NCBI RefSeq assembly: GCF_001613145.1 | Contig: NZ_BDBU01000028.1 | Span: 1-64,000, forward strand | DNA length: 64,000 nucleotides | Direction: 5' to 3' | Source: Nocardia jejuensis NBRC 103114 | GTDB taxonomy: Bacteria; Actinomycetota; Actinomycetes; Mycobacteriales; Mycobacteriaceae | Shown here: in pieces, positions 1-8,215 of the stretch | Position numbering within the stretch: the stretch's first letter is position 1 | How the letters are laid out: each line of letters opens with the position of its first letter | Notes under the pieces: model-generated | Told to the model about the DNA's origin: nothing | The model's input: only the letters and a program-made list of their open reading frames with translations | Database searches by the model: none | Position numbers and translations under genes: made by a program

Positions 1-166
1 CCTGGACGGCGGCCGGGCGGACATCGCCCGTGGCAGCACCGGCGGCGGTGATGATGGACCCGAAGACGCCGAGCGCGAGGGCGGCGGTGCCCGCAGTACG
101 GGCGGCGGCAACCACCTTGCTACGTCTGGCAGGGTCACTCAGGGCAGTCAGTGTGTTCGTGGGCAT
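1..166 (-). CDS. Secreted protein, N-terminal fragment (runs off left edge)
   Basis: Only about 55 codons are visible, read leftwards from the ATG at 166. The N-terminus has a basic segment (ARRSK, residues 13-17) followed by an Ala/Gly/Val-rich hydrophobic stretch to about residue 45 that ends in AGAATG, which is the layout of a Sec signal peptide or signal anchor. No catalytic domain is in view, so the mature function cannot be read here. The gene has a very long upstream region, part of which resembles a ydaO-type riboswitch. In Actinobacteria that element commonly precedes Rpf, NlpC/P60 or M23 cell-wall hydrolases, so a peptidoglycan-active enzyme is the best guess, by inference only. Confidence 0.6.
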   Translation of the reverse strand, partial: MPTNTLTALSDPARRSKVVAAARTAGTAALALGVFGSIITAAGAATGDVRPAAVQ

Positions 167-174
167 GGCGAAGT

Positions 175-345
175 TGGATTCCTGTTCGGTTTCGGGCTCC
201 CAGGCCTGAAGGAGGCAGCGCTTTGTCACGCGAACGCCGGACGGCGTTCACCGTTGCGCTGGGGCTGGAGTGCGTTGCTGTTGTGAGACCCGTTACGGGT
301 CAAAGGAATTCGACGCTCTCGGGAGAGTTGCGGGACGTTCACGAC
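175..345 (-). promoter_or_regulatory. Candidate ydaO-type (c-di-AMP) riboswitch leader
   Basis: Read on the minus strand, the leader before the start at 166 contains GGTGAA, then GCTGCC, then GCCCGAAACCGAACAGGAAT ending about 8 bases before the ATG. The last piece resembles the conserved 3' core of ydaO/yuaA riboswitches (CCCGAA-CCCG-ACAG-TAACC). The 5' GGGAACC element is not obvious and I could not fold the RNA, so this is tentative. Riboswitch control of secreted cell-wall enzymes is known in Actinobacteria. Confidence 0.3.
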
Positions 346-1075
346 CACTTCGGGCCGCGGGACCTCATTCCACCGGTGTGGTGATCACGTTCCGCATGTG
401 AGTTCACATCTCCTCGCGTCATCCAGACTTTGGGTCTGTTTCCTACAAGGTCACAGCTTGATAGCGCTCATTTAACACAGCCTTAACCAAAGATGAACAC
501 AAGGTGAACTGGCTCGCCCGGCGATGCCTGGACCTGCATTAATACAAGCCCTGACCTGGCGATTCAATTCGAAACACAAAGTGCTTCAGATCACAGAAGA
601 ATTTAGCTCGGTTATTGCGATATACCCGGAATGCGCGTTTTTTCGGCGTTTCGCGTTACCCAAGCGATCTTCCGGCAACCGTGTTCTAGATCATTTCGCC
701 GGTCACCGTGATACTACAGTGATAAGCATATTCCCAGGTCAAAGCCCTGTTATCGGTTACCGGCCGCGATACTCCACCTACCGGCCAACCCGTTACACCG
801 ACGTCAGCGGCGGATTTCCCCATTTCACGGCGCCGATTCGAGCACTCGAGGCCGCGGCGCGTACATCCCGCGAGCCCTGAGGAACCGCCACCGGGCTGTC
901 GCACCCACGCGAGCGCGGCGGCGACCCGATCGACCCCAGGGGAGGTCCGCCAGGCTCCAGAATCGCGTCAGGAGGCAACTGAGGCGGCCGTATCGACCCT
1001 CGCCGAAATGCCGGTGTGCCGCACAGCCGGACCGCGACTCGCACAGCCGGAGCCCGGACTCCGCCGCCCGCACTC
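346..1075. other. Long AT-richer intergenic region
   Basis: About 730 bases without a convincing gene. The part from about 415 to 790 is clearly lower in GC than its surroundings. It includes a short palindrome ATGTGA-GT-TCACAT (396-409), GTGATCAC (381-388) and A/T-rich tracts that could be promoter elements for the leftward secreted gene. The short ORFs here lack ribosome binding sites and actinomycete codon bias. Confidence 0.5.
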
Positions 1076-2209
1076 TCAGGGCAGTTCGGCGACCACGCCC
1101 GCCGGGAGCGCGCGCGGCACGGAGAACCGGCGCAACAGGCGCATGAGCAGCGGCAGCGTGAACATCATCAGCAACAGCCGGATGGTCTGCACGCTGGTGA
1201 TCAGGGGCAGATTCGCGTTCATCTTGTCAGCCGTGGCGAGCACGGCGTTGATCCCGCCGGGCGTGGTGGCCAGATAGAGATCCGACATCTCCAGGTCGAC
1301 GAAGTAGGCCAGCCCCAGCGCCATCGCGGCCACCGCCCCGGACAGCGCGAGCACCGCCACGGCCATGCCGGGAATCATGCGCGCCATCTCACGCACCACC
1401 GCGCGGGTGAACCGGGAACCGACCTCGAAACCGATCAGCACGAACAACAGATCCTTGAACAGATGCGTCGGCGCGTAGCCGTGACTGACACCGGCCGCGG
1501 TGAGCACGGCGGTGACCAACATCGGCCCCAGCAACGCCGCGTTGGGTAGCCCGATGCGGCGGCCGAGCCACACTCCCACCACGCACAGCATGATCGCCGT
1601 GGAGATGCCCGCCACCTGATCGCCGCGGCCGACGATCATCCAGTAGGGCAGCGACGGATCGGTGACCGAACCACCGAGAGTTGCTGTGCTGTAAGAGATT
1701 CCCTCTTCATCGTCCAGCACCGCGGCGATGGCGGGTGCGCTGAGGGCGACCAGCGCCACGCGCAGATACTGCATGAAGGCCACCCGCCGCGGATCGGCGT
1801 CGAGCTCGTCGGCGGCCGCGACCACCGCGGCCGAACCACCGGCCAGCAAACCCAGGGTCGCGGTCGGGACATCGACCTTCGCGGCCCGCGCGAACACCAG
1901 TGCGACGGCGACGCTCACCACGATTGTAGCGGCGGTCACGGCCAGCACGGGCAGCAGATCCAGACCGATCGAGGTCAGCAGCGACACCTGCAGATAGCTG
2001 CCCATGAGCACCCCGAGCATGCCCTGCACGGCCGTATTCACCTGCTTGGGAAGGGGTTTCGGGAGCCGCCCCGTCATGGCCAGCGCGGCCCCGACCACGA
2101 TGGCCAGGATCATCTGCGGCGCGGGGAATCCGACGCGATCGAGCAGCGCCGCACCGGCCAGCACCGCGGCCGACAAAGCCACCCAGGTGAAGGCCTGTCT
2201 TCGGTTCAT
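1076..2209 (-). CDS. AbrB-type integral membrane protein
   Basis: A 377-residue hydrophobic protein of the AbrB duplication family (often mislabelled ammonia monooxygenase), found in the cytoplasmic membrane and probably a transporter or membrane regulator. Two similar halves of helices are visible: residues about 10-180, with the Gly/Ala-rich LGLLAGGSAAVVAAADELDA segment, and about 190-365, with the matching ATTPGGINAVLATA segment. The ATG at 2209 is used; the protein starts MNRRQAF and enters the first helix directly. It stands alone: a 900-base gap lies downstream and the cbs terminator lies upstream. Substrate unknown. Confidence 0.85.
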   Translation of the reverse strand: MNRRQAFTWVALSAAVLAGAALLDRVGFPAPQMILAIVVGAALAMTGRLPKPLPKQVNTAVQGMLGVLMGSYLQVSLLTSIGLDLLPVLAVTAATIVVSVAVALVFARAAKVDVPTATLGLLAGGSAAVVAAADELDADPRRVAFMQYLRVALVALSAPAIAAVLDDEEGISYSTATLGGSVTDPSLPYWMIVGRGDQVAGISTAIMLCVVGVWLGRRIGLPNAALLGPMLVTAVLTAAGVSHGYAPTHLFKDLLFVLIGFEVGSRFTRAVVREMARMIPGMAVAVLALSGAVAAMALGLAYFVDLEMSDLYLATTPGGINAVLATADKMNANLPLITSVQTIRLLLMMFTLPLLMRLLRRFSVPRALPAGVVAELP

Positions 2210-2395
2210 ACGAGCTGATCGTGCTCGACAACCATTAACAGATAGTAACGACGCAGTTATCCCGGCACGCGCGGATGGTGTGATCTACGAGGCAGATCCG
2301 AATTGCCATGGGAGAGGCCACAAATCACCTCCGTGTGATTCGAGCGGCCGAGCTCGCAGACCGCCGGTCGGGGCCACGGCCGACCCCGCACAGCG

Positions 2396-2431
2396 AACCG
2401 CCCGCCGGGACCGAGGTCCGGGCGGGCGGTT
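2396..2431 (-). terminator. Rho-independent-type hairpin downstream of cbs
   Basis: A perfect 11-bp stem (AACCGCCCGCC / GGCGGGCGGTT) with further pairing inside, just after the leftward cbs stop at 2447. There is no clear U-run, as is common in high-GC genomes. Confidence 0.75.
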
Positions 2432-2446
2432 ATGCGACTGTGACGA

Positions 2447-3835
2447 CTATGCGAGCGTTCCGTCGCTCAGGAAGCCCAGCAGATCGTGGCGGGTGATGAC
2501 GCCGACCGGCTTGCCGTCGTCGACCACCATGAGCGCGTCGGTGTGCTCGAGCAGCTTGGTCGCCGCCGACACCGGCTCTCCCGAACCGATCAGCGGGAAG
2601 GCGGGGCTCATGTGCGTCGCCACCGAATCGGTGAGCTTGGCGCGACCCTCGAACACCGCCGAGAGCAGATCCCGCTCGGTCACGCTGCCCGCGACCTCGC
2701 CCGCCATGATCGGCGGCTCCGCACCGACGACCGGCATCTGCGAGACGCCGTACTCGCGCAGGATCTCGATGGCGTCGCGCAGGGTCTCCTGCGGGTGGGT
2801 GTGCACCAGAGCGGGCAGCTCGCCCGACTTGCCGCGCAGCACGTCACCCACGTGCACCTCGTCGGTGGACCCGTCCAGACGCGAGCGCAGGAAGCCGTAG
2901 GAGCTCATCCACTGGTCGTTGAAGATCTTCGAGAGGTAGCCGCGGCCACCGTCGGGCAGCAGCACGACCACGACCGCGTCCGGATCGCGCTCGGCGACCT
3001 TGAGCGCCGCGACCACGGCCATACCGCAGGAGCCACCGACCAGCAGGCCCTCCTCGCGGGCCAGGCGGCGGGTCATCTCGAACGAGTCGGCGTCCGAGAC
3101 CGCGATGATCTCGTCCGGGATGGAGGCGTCGTAGGCGGTCGGCCAGAAGTCCTCACCGACACCCTCGACCAGATACGGGCGACCGGTGCCGCCGGAGTAC
3201 ACCGAGCCTTCCGGATCCGCGCCGATGACCTTGACCTTGCCGCCGGACACCTCCTTGAGGTAGCGGCCGGTGCCGGAGATGGTGCCGCCGGTGCCGACGC
3301 CCGCCACGAAGTGCGTGACCTTGCCGTCGGTGTCGCGCCAGATCTCGGGACCGGTTGTCTCGTAATGCGATTCCGGGCCGCCGGGGTTGGAGTACTGGTT
3401 CGGCTTCCACGCGCCGTCGATCTCGCGCACGAGGCGATCGGAGACGTTGTAGTAGCTGTCCGGGTCCTCCGGCGCGACCGCGGTCGGGCAGACCACGACC
3501 TCGGCGCCGTAGGCGCGCAGCACGTTGCGCTTGTCCTCGCTGACCTTGTCCGGGCAGACGAAGACGCACTTGTAGCCGCGCTGCTGCGCGACCAGGGCCA
3601 GACCCACACCGGTGTTACCGGAGGTCGGCTCGACGATGGTGCCGCCGGGCTTCAGCAGCCCGGCCTGCTCGGCGGCGTCGATCATCTTGACGGCGATGCG
3701 GTCCTTCGAGCTGCCGCCCGGGTTCAGGTATTCGACCTTCGCCGCCACCAGTCCCGAGTTCGGACCCGCCACGGAGTTCAACCGAACGAGCGGGGTGTTT
3801 CCGATCAGATCGACGACATGGTTAGCGATGCGCAT
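2447..3835 (-). CDS. cbs: Cystathionine beta-synthase
   Basis: Condenses serine with homocysteine to cystathionine (PLP-dependent), the first step of reverse transsulfuration. The 462-residue protein closely follows the mycobacterial Cbs sequence as I recall it. The PLP lysine is K44 in PGGSSKDR; the substrate loop is SGNTG near 72; the phosphate loop GTGGTISGTG lies near residue 180; and the last 120 or so residues form a CBS-domain (Bateman) pair ending VGVITRHDLLGFL. There is no N-terminal heme segment, as in other bacterial enzymes. The start is set at MRIANH by homology; an in-frame ATG three codons upstream (MRG) is possible. Divergent from the secreted protein at 3917. A hairpin terminator follows. 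Confidence 0.95.
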   Translation of the reverse strand: MRIANHVVDLIGNTPLVRLNSVAGPNSGLVAAKVEYLNPGGSSKDRIAVKMIDAAEQAGLLKPGGTIVEPTSGNTGVGLALVAQQRGYKCVFVCPDKVSEDKRNVLRAYGAEVVVCPTAVAPEDPDSYYNVSDRLVREIDGAWKPNQYSNPGGPESHYETTGPEIWRDTDGKVTHFVAGVGTGGTISGTGRYLKEVSGGKVKVIGADPEGSVYSGGTGRPYLVEGVGEDFWPTAYDASIPDEIIAVSDADSFEMTRRLAREEGLLVGGSCGMAVVAALKVAERDPDAVVVVLLPDGGRGYLSKIFNDQWMSSYGFLRSRLDGSTDEVHVGDVLRGKSGELPALVHTHPQETLRDAIEILREYGVSQMPVVGAEPPIMAGEVAGSVTERDLLSAVFEGRAKLTDSVATHMSPAFPLIGSGEPVSAATKLLEHTDALMVVDDGKPVGVITRHDLLGFLSDGTLA

Positions 3836-3916
3836 ACCCCTCATCGTTGCAGAAAGGAGATGGGGGCTTGCGCGCACGTAGGGCATCTCACCGTCGGCGG
3901 AAATTACCATCGGCGC

Positions 3917-4465
3917 ATGAGGACGCCCTCGCGCGCACGAACCGCCCTGCTGTTCGGGGGTCTCGCCGCCGCCACCACGCTCACCACGGCCGCACCCTGC
4001 TCGGCCCAGAACTTCGAATTTCCCCAGGTGCCGAGCATGTTCCGGGACGGCATCTGCGGCGCGAGCATTCGCACCTGGGCCGAGACCAGCCCCGAATGGC
4101 CGGGCCGGGCCATCGTGAATGTGAAATCGCTCCCGATCGTGGGAGTGGGTCCGGGTGAGTGGAGTTTCGCGCCGCTGTGCGAAACCGGGATCACCGTCGC
4201 CTGGCGCAACATGAACACCGGAGCGGTCGGCGAATATCGGGAAACCGTGGTCTCGGGCATCTACGGCAGCATCCAGTACGCCCGGTTCCAGGACACCGGG
4301 CCGGGGCACATCGAGGTCAGCATCTTCACCGATACGGCCAATATCCCGCAGCGCGGCTCGTTCGAGGTGCCCTCGCAGGCCGCCGCTCCCGCGCCCCGGC
4401 CGACTCCGCCCGAGGGTCTCGCGCCCGGGCTGGAACCCGCGCCGGATCCGGAAGACATCGGCTAG
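3917..4465 (+). CDS. Secreted protein of unknown function
   Basis: A 182-residue protein with a clear Sec signal peptide: RTPSRAR, a hydrophobic stretch to about residue 27, and a probable cleavage site after CSAQ. The mature part has Cys residues in DGICGAS and LCETG that could form a disulfide, and a Pro/Ala-rich acidic tail. Its position between cbs and the thiolase recalls the mycobacterial locus where a lipase or esterase gene sits, but no GxSxG motif is present. I do not recognise a family. The start at 3917 is the only ATG before the signal sequence. Confidence 0.75.
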   Translation: MRTPSRARTALLFGGLAAATTLTTAAPCSAQNFEFPQVPSMFRDGICGASIRTWAETSPEWPGRAIVNVKSLPIVGVGPGEWSFAPLCETGITVAWRNMNTGAVGEYRETVVSGIYGSIQYARFQDTGPGHIEVSIFTDTANIPQRGSFEVPSQAAAPAPRPTPPEGLAPGLEPAPDPEDIG

Positions 4466-4597
4466 CAACCCTCTGTGGCCTGGGCATGAGGGCAATCCCA
4501 CAGTTCAGTCACTGGGATACCGGCATACCGGATGTTTGACCCTCGACACACCCGTCGTAAATTCGAAGAGGTTCACCCCTGCACTGAAGGAGTCCTC

Positions 4598-5818
4598 ATG
4601 GCTGAGGCCGTAATCGTTTCGTACGCCCGCTCACCGATCGGCCGCGCCGGAAAGGGCTCGCTCGTCAGCATGCGCCCGGACGATCTGGCGGCTCAGATGG
4701 TCCGCGCCGCGCTGGACAAGGTTCCCGCGCTCGATCCCCGCCTGGTCGACGACCTGATGCTGGGCAACGGTCAGCCCGCGGGCGAGGCCGGCTTCAATAT
4801 GGCGCGCGCCGTGGCCGTGCAGCTGGGCTACGACTTCATGCCCGGTGTCACCCTGAACCGGTACTGCTCCTCCTCGCTGCAGACCACCCGGATGGCGTTC
4901 CACGCCATCAAGGCGGGCGAGGGCGATGTGTTCATCTCCGCGGGCGTCGAGACCGTGTCGCGCTTCCCGAAGGGCACCGCCGACGGCTGGCCCGACACCC
5001 ACAACGGTTTCTTCGCCGAGGCCGAGGCCCGCACCGCCGCGCGCTCCGAGGCGGGCTCGGACGTGTGGACCGATCCGCGCGAGGCGGGCATCCTGCCGGA
5101 CGTCTACATCTCCATGGGCCAGACCGCCGAGAACGTCGCGCAGTTCACCGGCATCTCGCGTGAGGACCAGGACCACTGGGGCGTGCGCTCGCAGAACCGC
5201 GCCGAGGAGGCCATCAAGTCCGGCTTCTTCGCTCGCGAGATCACCCCGGTCACCCTGCCCGACGGCACCGTCGTCAGCACCGACGACGGCCCGCGCGCCG
5301 GCACCTCCTACGAGAAGATATCGCAGCTCAAGCCGGTCTTCCGCCCGGATGGCACCATCACCGCCGGTAATGCCTGCCCGCTGAACGACGGCGCCGCGGC
5401 GCTCGTCGTCATGAGCGACACCAAGGCCAAGGAGCTGGGCCTGACCCCGCTCGCGCGCATCGTGTCCACCGGCGTGTCCGGCCTGTCCCCCGAGATCATG
5501 GGCCTGGGCCCGATCGAGGCGGTCAAGAAGGCTCTCGGCAACGCCAACCTGGCCGTCGGCGATCTCGACCTGTACGAGATCAACGAGGCGTTCGCGGTGC
5601 AGGTTCTGGGCTCGGCCCGGGCCCTGAAGCTGGACGAGGACAAGCTGAACATCTCCGGTGGCGCGATCGCGCTGGGCCACCCGTTCGGCATGACCGGCGC
5701 GCGCATCACCGCGACCCTGATCAACAACCTGCAGACCCAGGACAAGCAGTTCGGCCTGGAGACCATGTGTGTGGGTGGCGGCCAGGGCATGGCGATGATC
5801 ATCGAGCGCCTCAGCTGA
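4598..5818 (+). CDS. fadA: Acetyl-CoA acyltransferase (thiolase)
   Basis: Thiolytic cleavage of 3-ketoacyl-CoA, the last step of fatty-acid beta-oxidation, in the cytosol. 406 residues, normal for the family. The acyl-accepting cysteine is C90 in NRYCSSSLQ; the general-base histidine is in the GGAIALGHPFGMTG block; the second cysteine is in the C-terminal MCVGGGQG block. The NEAFA block (YEINEAFAVQ) is also present. The start is ATG 4598, behind GAAGGAG at 4585-4591; in-frame upstream codons have no homology. It resembles mycobacterial FadA3 in sequence and position near cbs. A strong terminator follows directly. Confidence 0.93.
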   Translation: MAEAVIVSYARSPIGRAGKGSLVSMRPDDLAAQMVRAALDKVPALDPRLVDDLMLGNGQPAGEAGFNMARAVAVQLGYDFMPGVTLNRYCSSSLQTTRMAFHAIKAGEGDVFISAGVETVSRFPKGTADGWPDTHNGFFAEAEARTAARSEAGSDVWTDPREAGILPDVYISMGQTAENVAQFTGISREDQDHWGVRSQNRAEEAIKSGFFAREITPVTLPDGTVVSTDDGPRAGTSYEKISQLKPVFRPDGTITAGNACPLNDGAAALVVMSDTKAKELGLTPLARIVSTGVSGLSPEIMGLGPIEAVKKALGNANLAVGDLDLYEINEAFAVQVLGSARALKLDEDKLNISGGAIALGHPFGMTGARITATLINNLQTQDKQFGLETMCVGGGQGMAMIIERLS

Positions 5819-5842
5819 GGTAACCCCTCACTCTCGCGATAG

Positions 5843-5876
5843 GTACGGCCCCCACTCTTCGGAGTGGGGGCCGTAC
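5843..5876 (+). terminator. Strong hairpin terminator after the thiolase
   Basis: A perfect 15-bp stem with a TTCG tetraloop (GTACGGCCCCCACTC / GAGTGGGGGCCGTAC), 25 bases after the thiolase stop codon. Confidence 0.9.
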
Positions 5877-5881
5877 TTCGT

Positions 5882-5898
5882 ATTACCTGATAGGTAAT
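5882..5898. promoter_or_regulatory. Palindromic operator ATTACCT-GAT-AGGTAAT
   Basis: A perfect 7-3-7 inverted repeat 66 bases before the DUF1330 start and immediately after the thiolase terminator. It is AT-rich in a GC-rich setting, typical of a MarR, HxlR or PadR-type binding site. No such regulator gene is adjacent. Confidence 0.6.
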
Positions 5899-5963
5899 CG
5901 ACTTCATTCTCGTGGCGGGGAAACATCAAGGGCAGCAACGCAGTACTCGACGAGGAGCTCGAA

Positions 5964-6305
5964 ATGCCCGGTTACGCCATCGCCCACATCCACGACCTGG
6001 ATCTCAATGCCGACATCGTGGAGTACCTCGAACGCATCGACGGGACGCTGCGGCCGTTCGACGGCAGGTTCCTCGTGCACGGCGGCCGGCAGACGGTGAC
6101 CGAGGGACCCGCCGGGGCCAATATCGTCGTCATCGAATTCCCGGACTATCAGGCGGCTTTGGACTGGTACGCCTCCCCCGCCTACCAGGCGATCCTGCCC
6201 CTGCGCACCGATAACTCGGCCAGCGTGGCGATCATCGCCGAGGACTGCGGCAAGGACCACGTCTCCACCGATGTGCTGAAGGGGGTGGCCGGCCACGAAC
6301 GATGA
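5964..6305 (+). CDS. DUF1330 family protein
   Basis: 113 residues with a ferredoxin-like alpha/beta dimeric-barrel pattern. The family hallmarks are the N-terminal GYAIAHI strand, the central RFLVHGG and the EFPDYQAALDWYASPAYQ helix. Function is unknown across the family; some members are linked to aromatic or quinone metabolism. The start ATG 5964 follows GAGGAGCTCGAA, a good ribosome binding site. It is a single gene between a terminator and a second hairpin, with a palindromic operator upstream, so it is probably an induced monocistron. Confidence 0.85.
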   Translation: MPGYAIAHIHDLDLNADIVEYLERIDGTLRPFDGRFLVHGGRQTVTEGPAGANIVVIEFPDYQAALDWYASPAYQAILPLRTDNSASVAIIAEDCGKDHVSTDVLKGVAGHER

Positions 6306-6340
6306 ACCTGCAGGTTGGCTACAGACTGCTTGCATGAACG

Positions 6341-6379
6341 CGAATGGGCGGGCACCGGATTCCGATGCCCGCCCATTCG
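6341..6379. terminator. Bidirectional hairpin terminator
   Basis: A perfect stem CGAATGGGCGGGCA / TGCCCGCCCATTCG with an 11-base loop, placed between the rightward DUF1330 gene and the leftward Bax-inhibitor gene. Two smaller hairpins follow to about 6450. Confidence 0.8.
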
Positions 6380-6455
6380 ACAGTTGCGGTTCCCCGTAAC
6401 CGGGGCCTCGGGGGCAGTCCCCCGAGAACTTCTCAGCCGCGAAAGCGGCTGTCTA

Positions 6456-7322
6456 CTAATCGTTCTGGAAGTACGACAGCAGTCGCAGGATCTCGACGTA
6501 CAGCCAGACCAGCGTGACGGTCAGACCCAGTGCCACGCCCCAGGCCGCCTTCTCCGGCGCTCCCGCGCGGATGAGCTGATCGGCGGCGTCGAAGTCCAGC
6601 AGGAAGCTGAACGCCGCGATGCCGATCATGACGAGGCTGAAGATGATGGCGATGGTGCCGCCGGACCGCAGGCCGAAGCCGTCAGTGGTGAACAGCATGG
6701 CGACCATATTGCCCAGCGCCAGCACGACCGCGCCGATGAGCGCGCCGATGATCATGCGGGTCAGGCGCGGGGTGACGCGGATGGCTCCGGTCTTGTAGAC
6801 CACGAGCATGCCGAAGAACACGCCGAAGGTGCCGAGCACGGCCTGGGCGATGAGCCCCGCGCCGCCGACGCCACCGAATTCGACGCCGGTGAACATGTAC
6901 GACAGCGCACCGAGGAACAGGCCCTCGAACGCCGCGTAGCTGAGCACGATCGCCGGATTGTCCTGCTTGCGACCGAAACTCGCGACCATGACCAGGATGA
7001 ACCCGATCAGGCCGCCGCCGATCACGAACAGCGGTGCGAGATTGTGGTTGGCCGAGGTCAACGCATAGGACAGAATGCCCGCCACCGTGACCACACCGAG
7101 CGTGATACCGGTCTTGGTGACGACGTCGTCGATCGTCATGGGCCGGGTGGCCGGAATCGGCGGCTGCTGCTGACCGCCGTACGGCGGGTACTGCGGCGGC
7201 TGCTGACCGTATTGGTTTGCGAACTGTCCGGCTCCAGCTGCTGCCGAGCCGAAGCCGGCGTAACCGCCGCCCTGCTGCTGCGGTTGCAGGTTCCGGAAAA
7301 CCGGGTTTGATGTGGAGCGCAC
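6456..7322 (-). CDS. Bax inhibitor-1/YccA family membrane protein
   Basis: 288-residue membrane protein of the Bax-inhibitor-1-like (YccA) family, with six or seven transmembrane segments after a Gln/Gly/Tyr-rich cytoplasmic N-terminus (residues about 12-55, including GQQPPQYPPYGGQQQPP). Family signatures include TIDDVVTKTGITLG and AFEGLFLGALSYMF. These proteins are proposed calcium-leak or stress-response channels; no activity can be assigned here. I chose GTG 7322 (VRSTSNPVF) because AAAGGGA lies about 8 bases upstream and mycobacterial relatives start at the same place; an in-frame upstream ATG would add 10 poorly matching residues. Confidence 0.9.
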   Translation of the reverse strand: MRSTSNPVFRNLQPQQQGGGYAGFGSAAAGAGQFANQYGQQPPQYPPYGGQQQPPIPATRPMTIDDVVTKTGITLGVVTVAGILSYALTSANHNLAPLFVIGGGLIGFILVMVASFGRKQDNPAIVLSYAAFEGLFLGALSYMFTGVEFGGVGGAGLIAQAVLGTFGVFFGMLVVYKTGAIRVTPRLTRMIIGALIGAVVLALGNMVAMLFTTDGFGLRSGGTIAIIFSLVMIGIAAFSFLLDFDAADQLIRAGAPEKAAWGVALGLTVTLVWLYVEILRLLSYFQND

Positions 7323-7494
7323 TGTGCGTCCCTTTCTGGAGTCGCGGCTCACTTGGTCGTGGCCTCGTTCTAGCGAGACAACGCCCCGGGCCCCTCACGA
7401 GTTCCCGGAACAGACCAATCGGACTTTACCCGACCTTTACCAGCGACGCCGAGAATGCGAGCGCCCGTCCACCGCCCGCAGTACCGTATGGCCC

Positions 7495-8163
7495 ATGATC
7501 GGGGCTGTCGTGTTCGATGTCGGAGAAACACTCGTGGACGAGACCCGCGAGTACGGAACGTGGGCGGATTGGCTCGGGGTGCCCCGGCACACCTTCGTCT
7601 CGGTCTTCGGCGCGACGATCGCCCAGGGGAAGGACTACCGCGAAGCGTTCCAGGTCTTCCGCCCCGGATTCGATCTCACGCACGAACGCGACGCTCGGGC
7701 ACAGGCCGGGCAACCGGAAACCTATGCCGAGGAAGACCTGTACCCCGACGTCAGACCAGCGCTGTCGAATCTCCGCGACCAGGGAATCTGGGTCGGCATA
7801 GTCGGCAACCAGACCGTCGCATCAGGCCGGATTCTGCGCAGCCTGAAACTGCCCACCGATTTCGTTGCGACATCGGATGACTGGGGTGTCGCGAAACCGT
7901 CGCATGCCTTCTTCGAAAAGATCGTCGAAGTCGCGCCGTATGACGCCGCCCAGATCGTCTACGTCGGCGACCGGCTCGACAACGACATCGCGCCCGCGAA
8001 GCGAGTAGGCATGCGCACCGCGTTCATCCAACGCGGGCCGTGGGGTTGGATCCAGCACGACGACCCACGCGTCGCGAACCTGTCCGACTGGAAGATCCAC
8101 AACCTCACCGACCTGCCGGAAATCGTTGCGGCAGAGAATTGTCGGCAGCCCAGCCACATCTGA
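7495..8163 (+). CDS. HAD family hydrolase with atypical motif I
   Basis: 222-residue cytosolic HAD-superfamily protein. Motif I is FDVGETLVDE (nucleophile D8): the usual second aspartate (DxD) is a glycine, which occurs in some HAD subfamilies and weakens the case for simple phosphatase activity. Motif II is VGNQT, motif III is the lysine of VAKPSHAFF, and motif IV is VGDRLDNDI. The insert between motifs I and II is the alpha-helical C1 cap. The stop is 52 bases before a HTH-TPR regulator on the same strand, so the two may be functionally linked. Substrate unknown. Confidence 0.85.
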   Translation: MIGAVVFDVGETLVDETREYGTWADWLGVPRHTFVSVFGATIAQGKDYREAFQVFRPGFDLTHERDARAQAGQPETYAEEDLYPDVRPALSNLRDQGIWVGIVGNQTVASGRILRSLKLPTDFVATSDDWGVAKPSHAFFEKIVEVAPYDAAQIVYVGDRLDNDIAPAKRVGMRTAFIQRGPWGWIQHDDPRVANLSDWKIHNLTDLPEIVAAENCRQPSHI

Positions 8164-8215
8164 ACCGAAGCCGGATTCGCTGTACGCACGAAGCGAAGAG
8201 TCGTAGCGTGGGGTC

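Noticed and set aside
396..409. ATGTGA-GT-TCACAT as a Crp site
   Set aside because: The arms fit TGTGA/TCACA but the spacer is only two bases where Crp needs six.
2486..4465. Long open frame antisense to cystathionine beta-synthase and extending into the secreted gene
   Set aside because: Typical GC-rich shadow; only the last part (from 3917) has a signal peptide and an own start. The cbs frame has clear family motifs.
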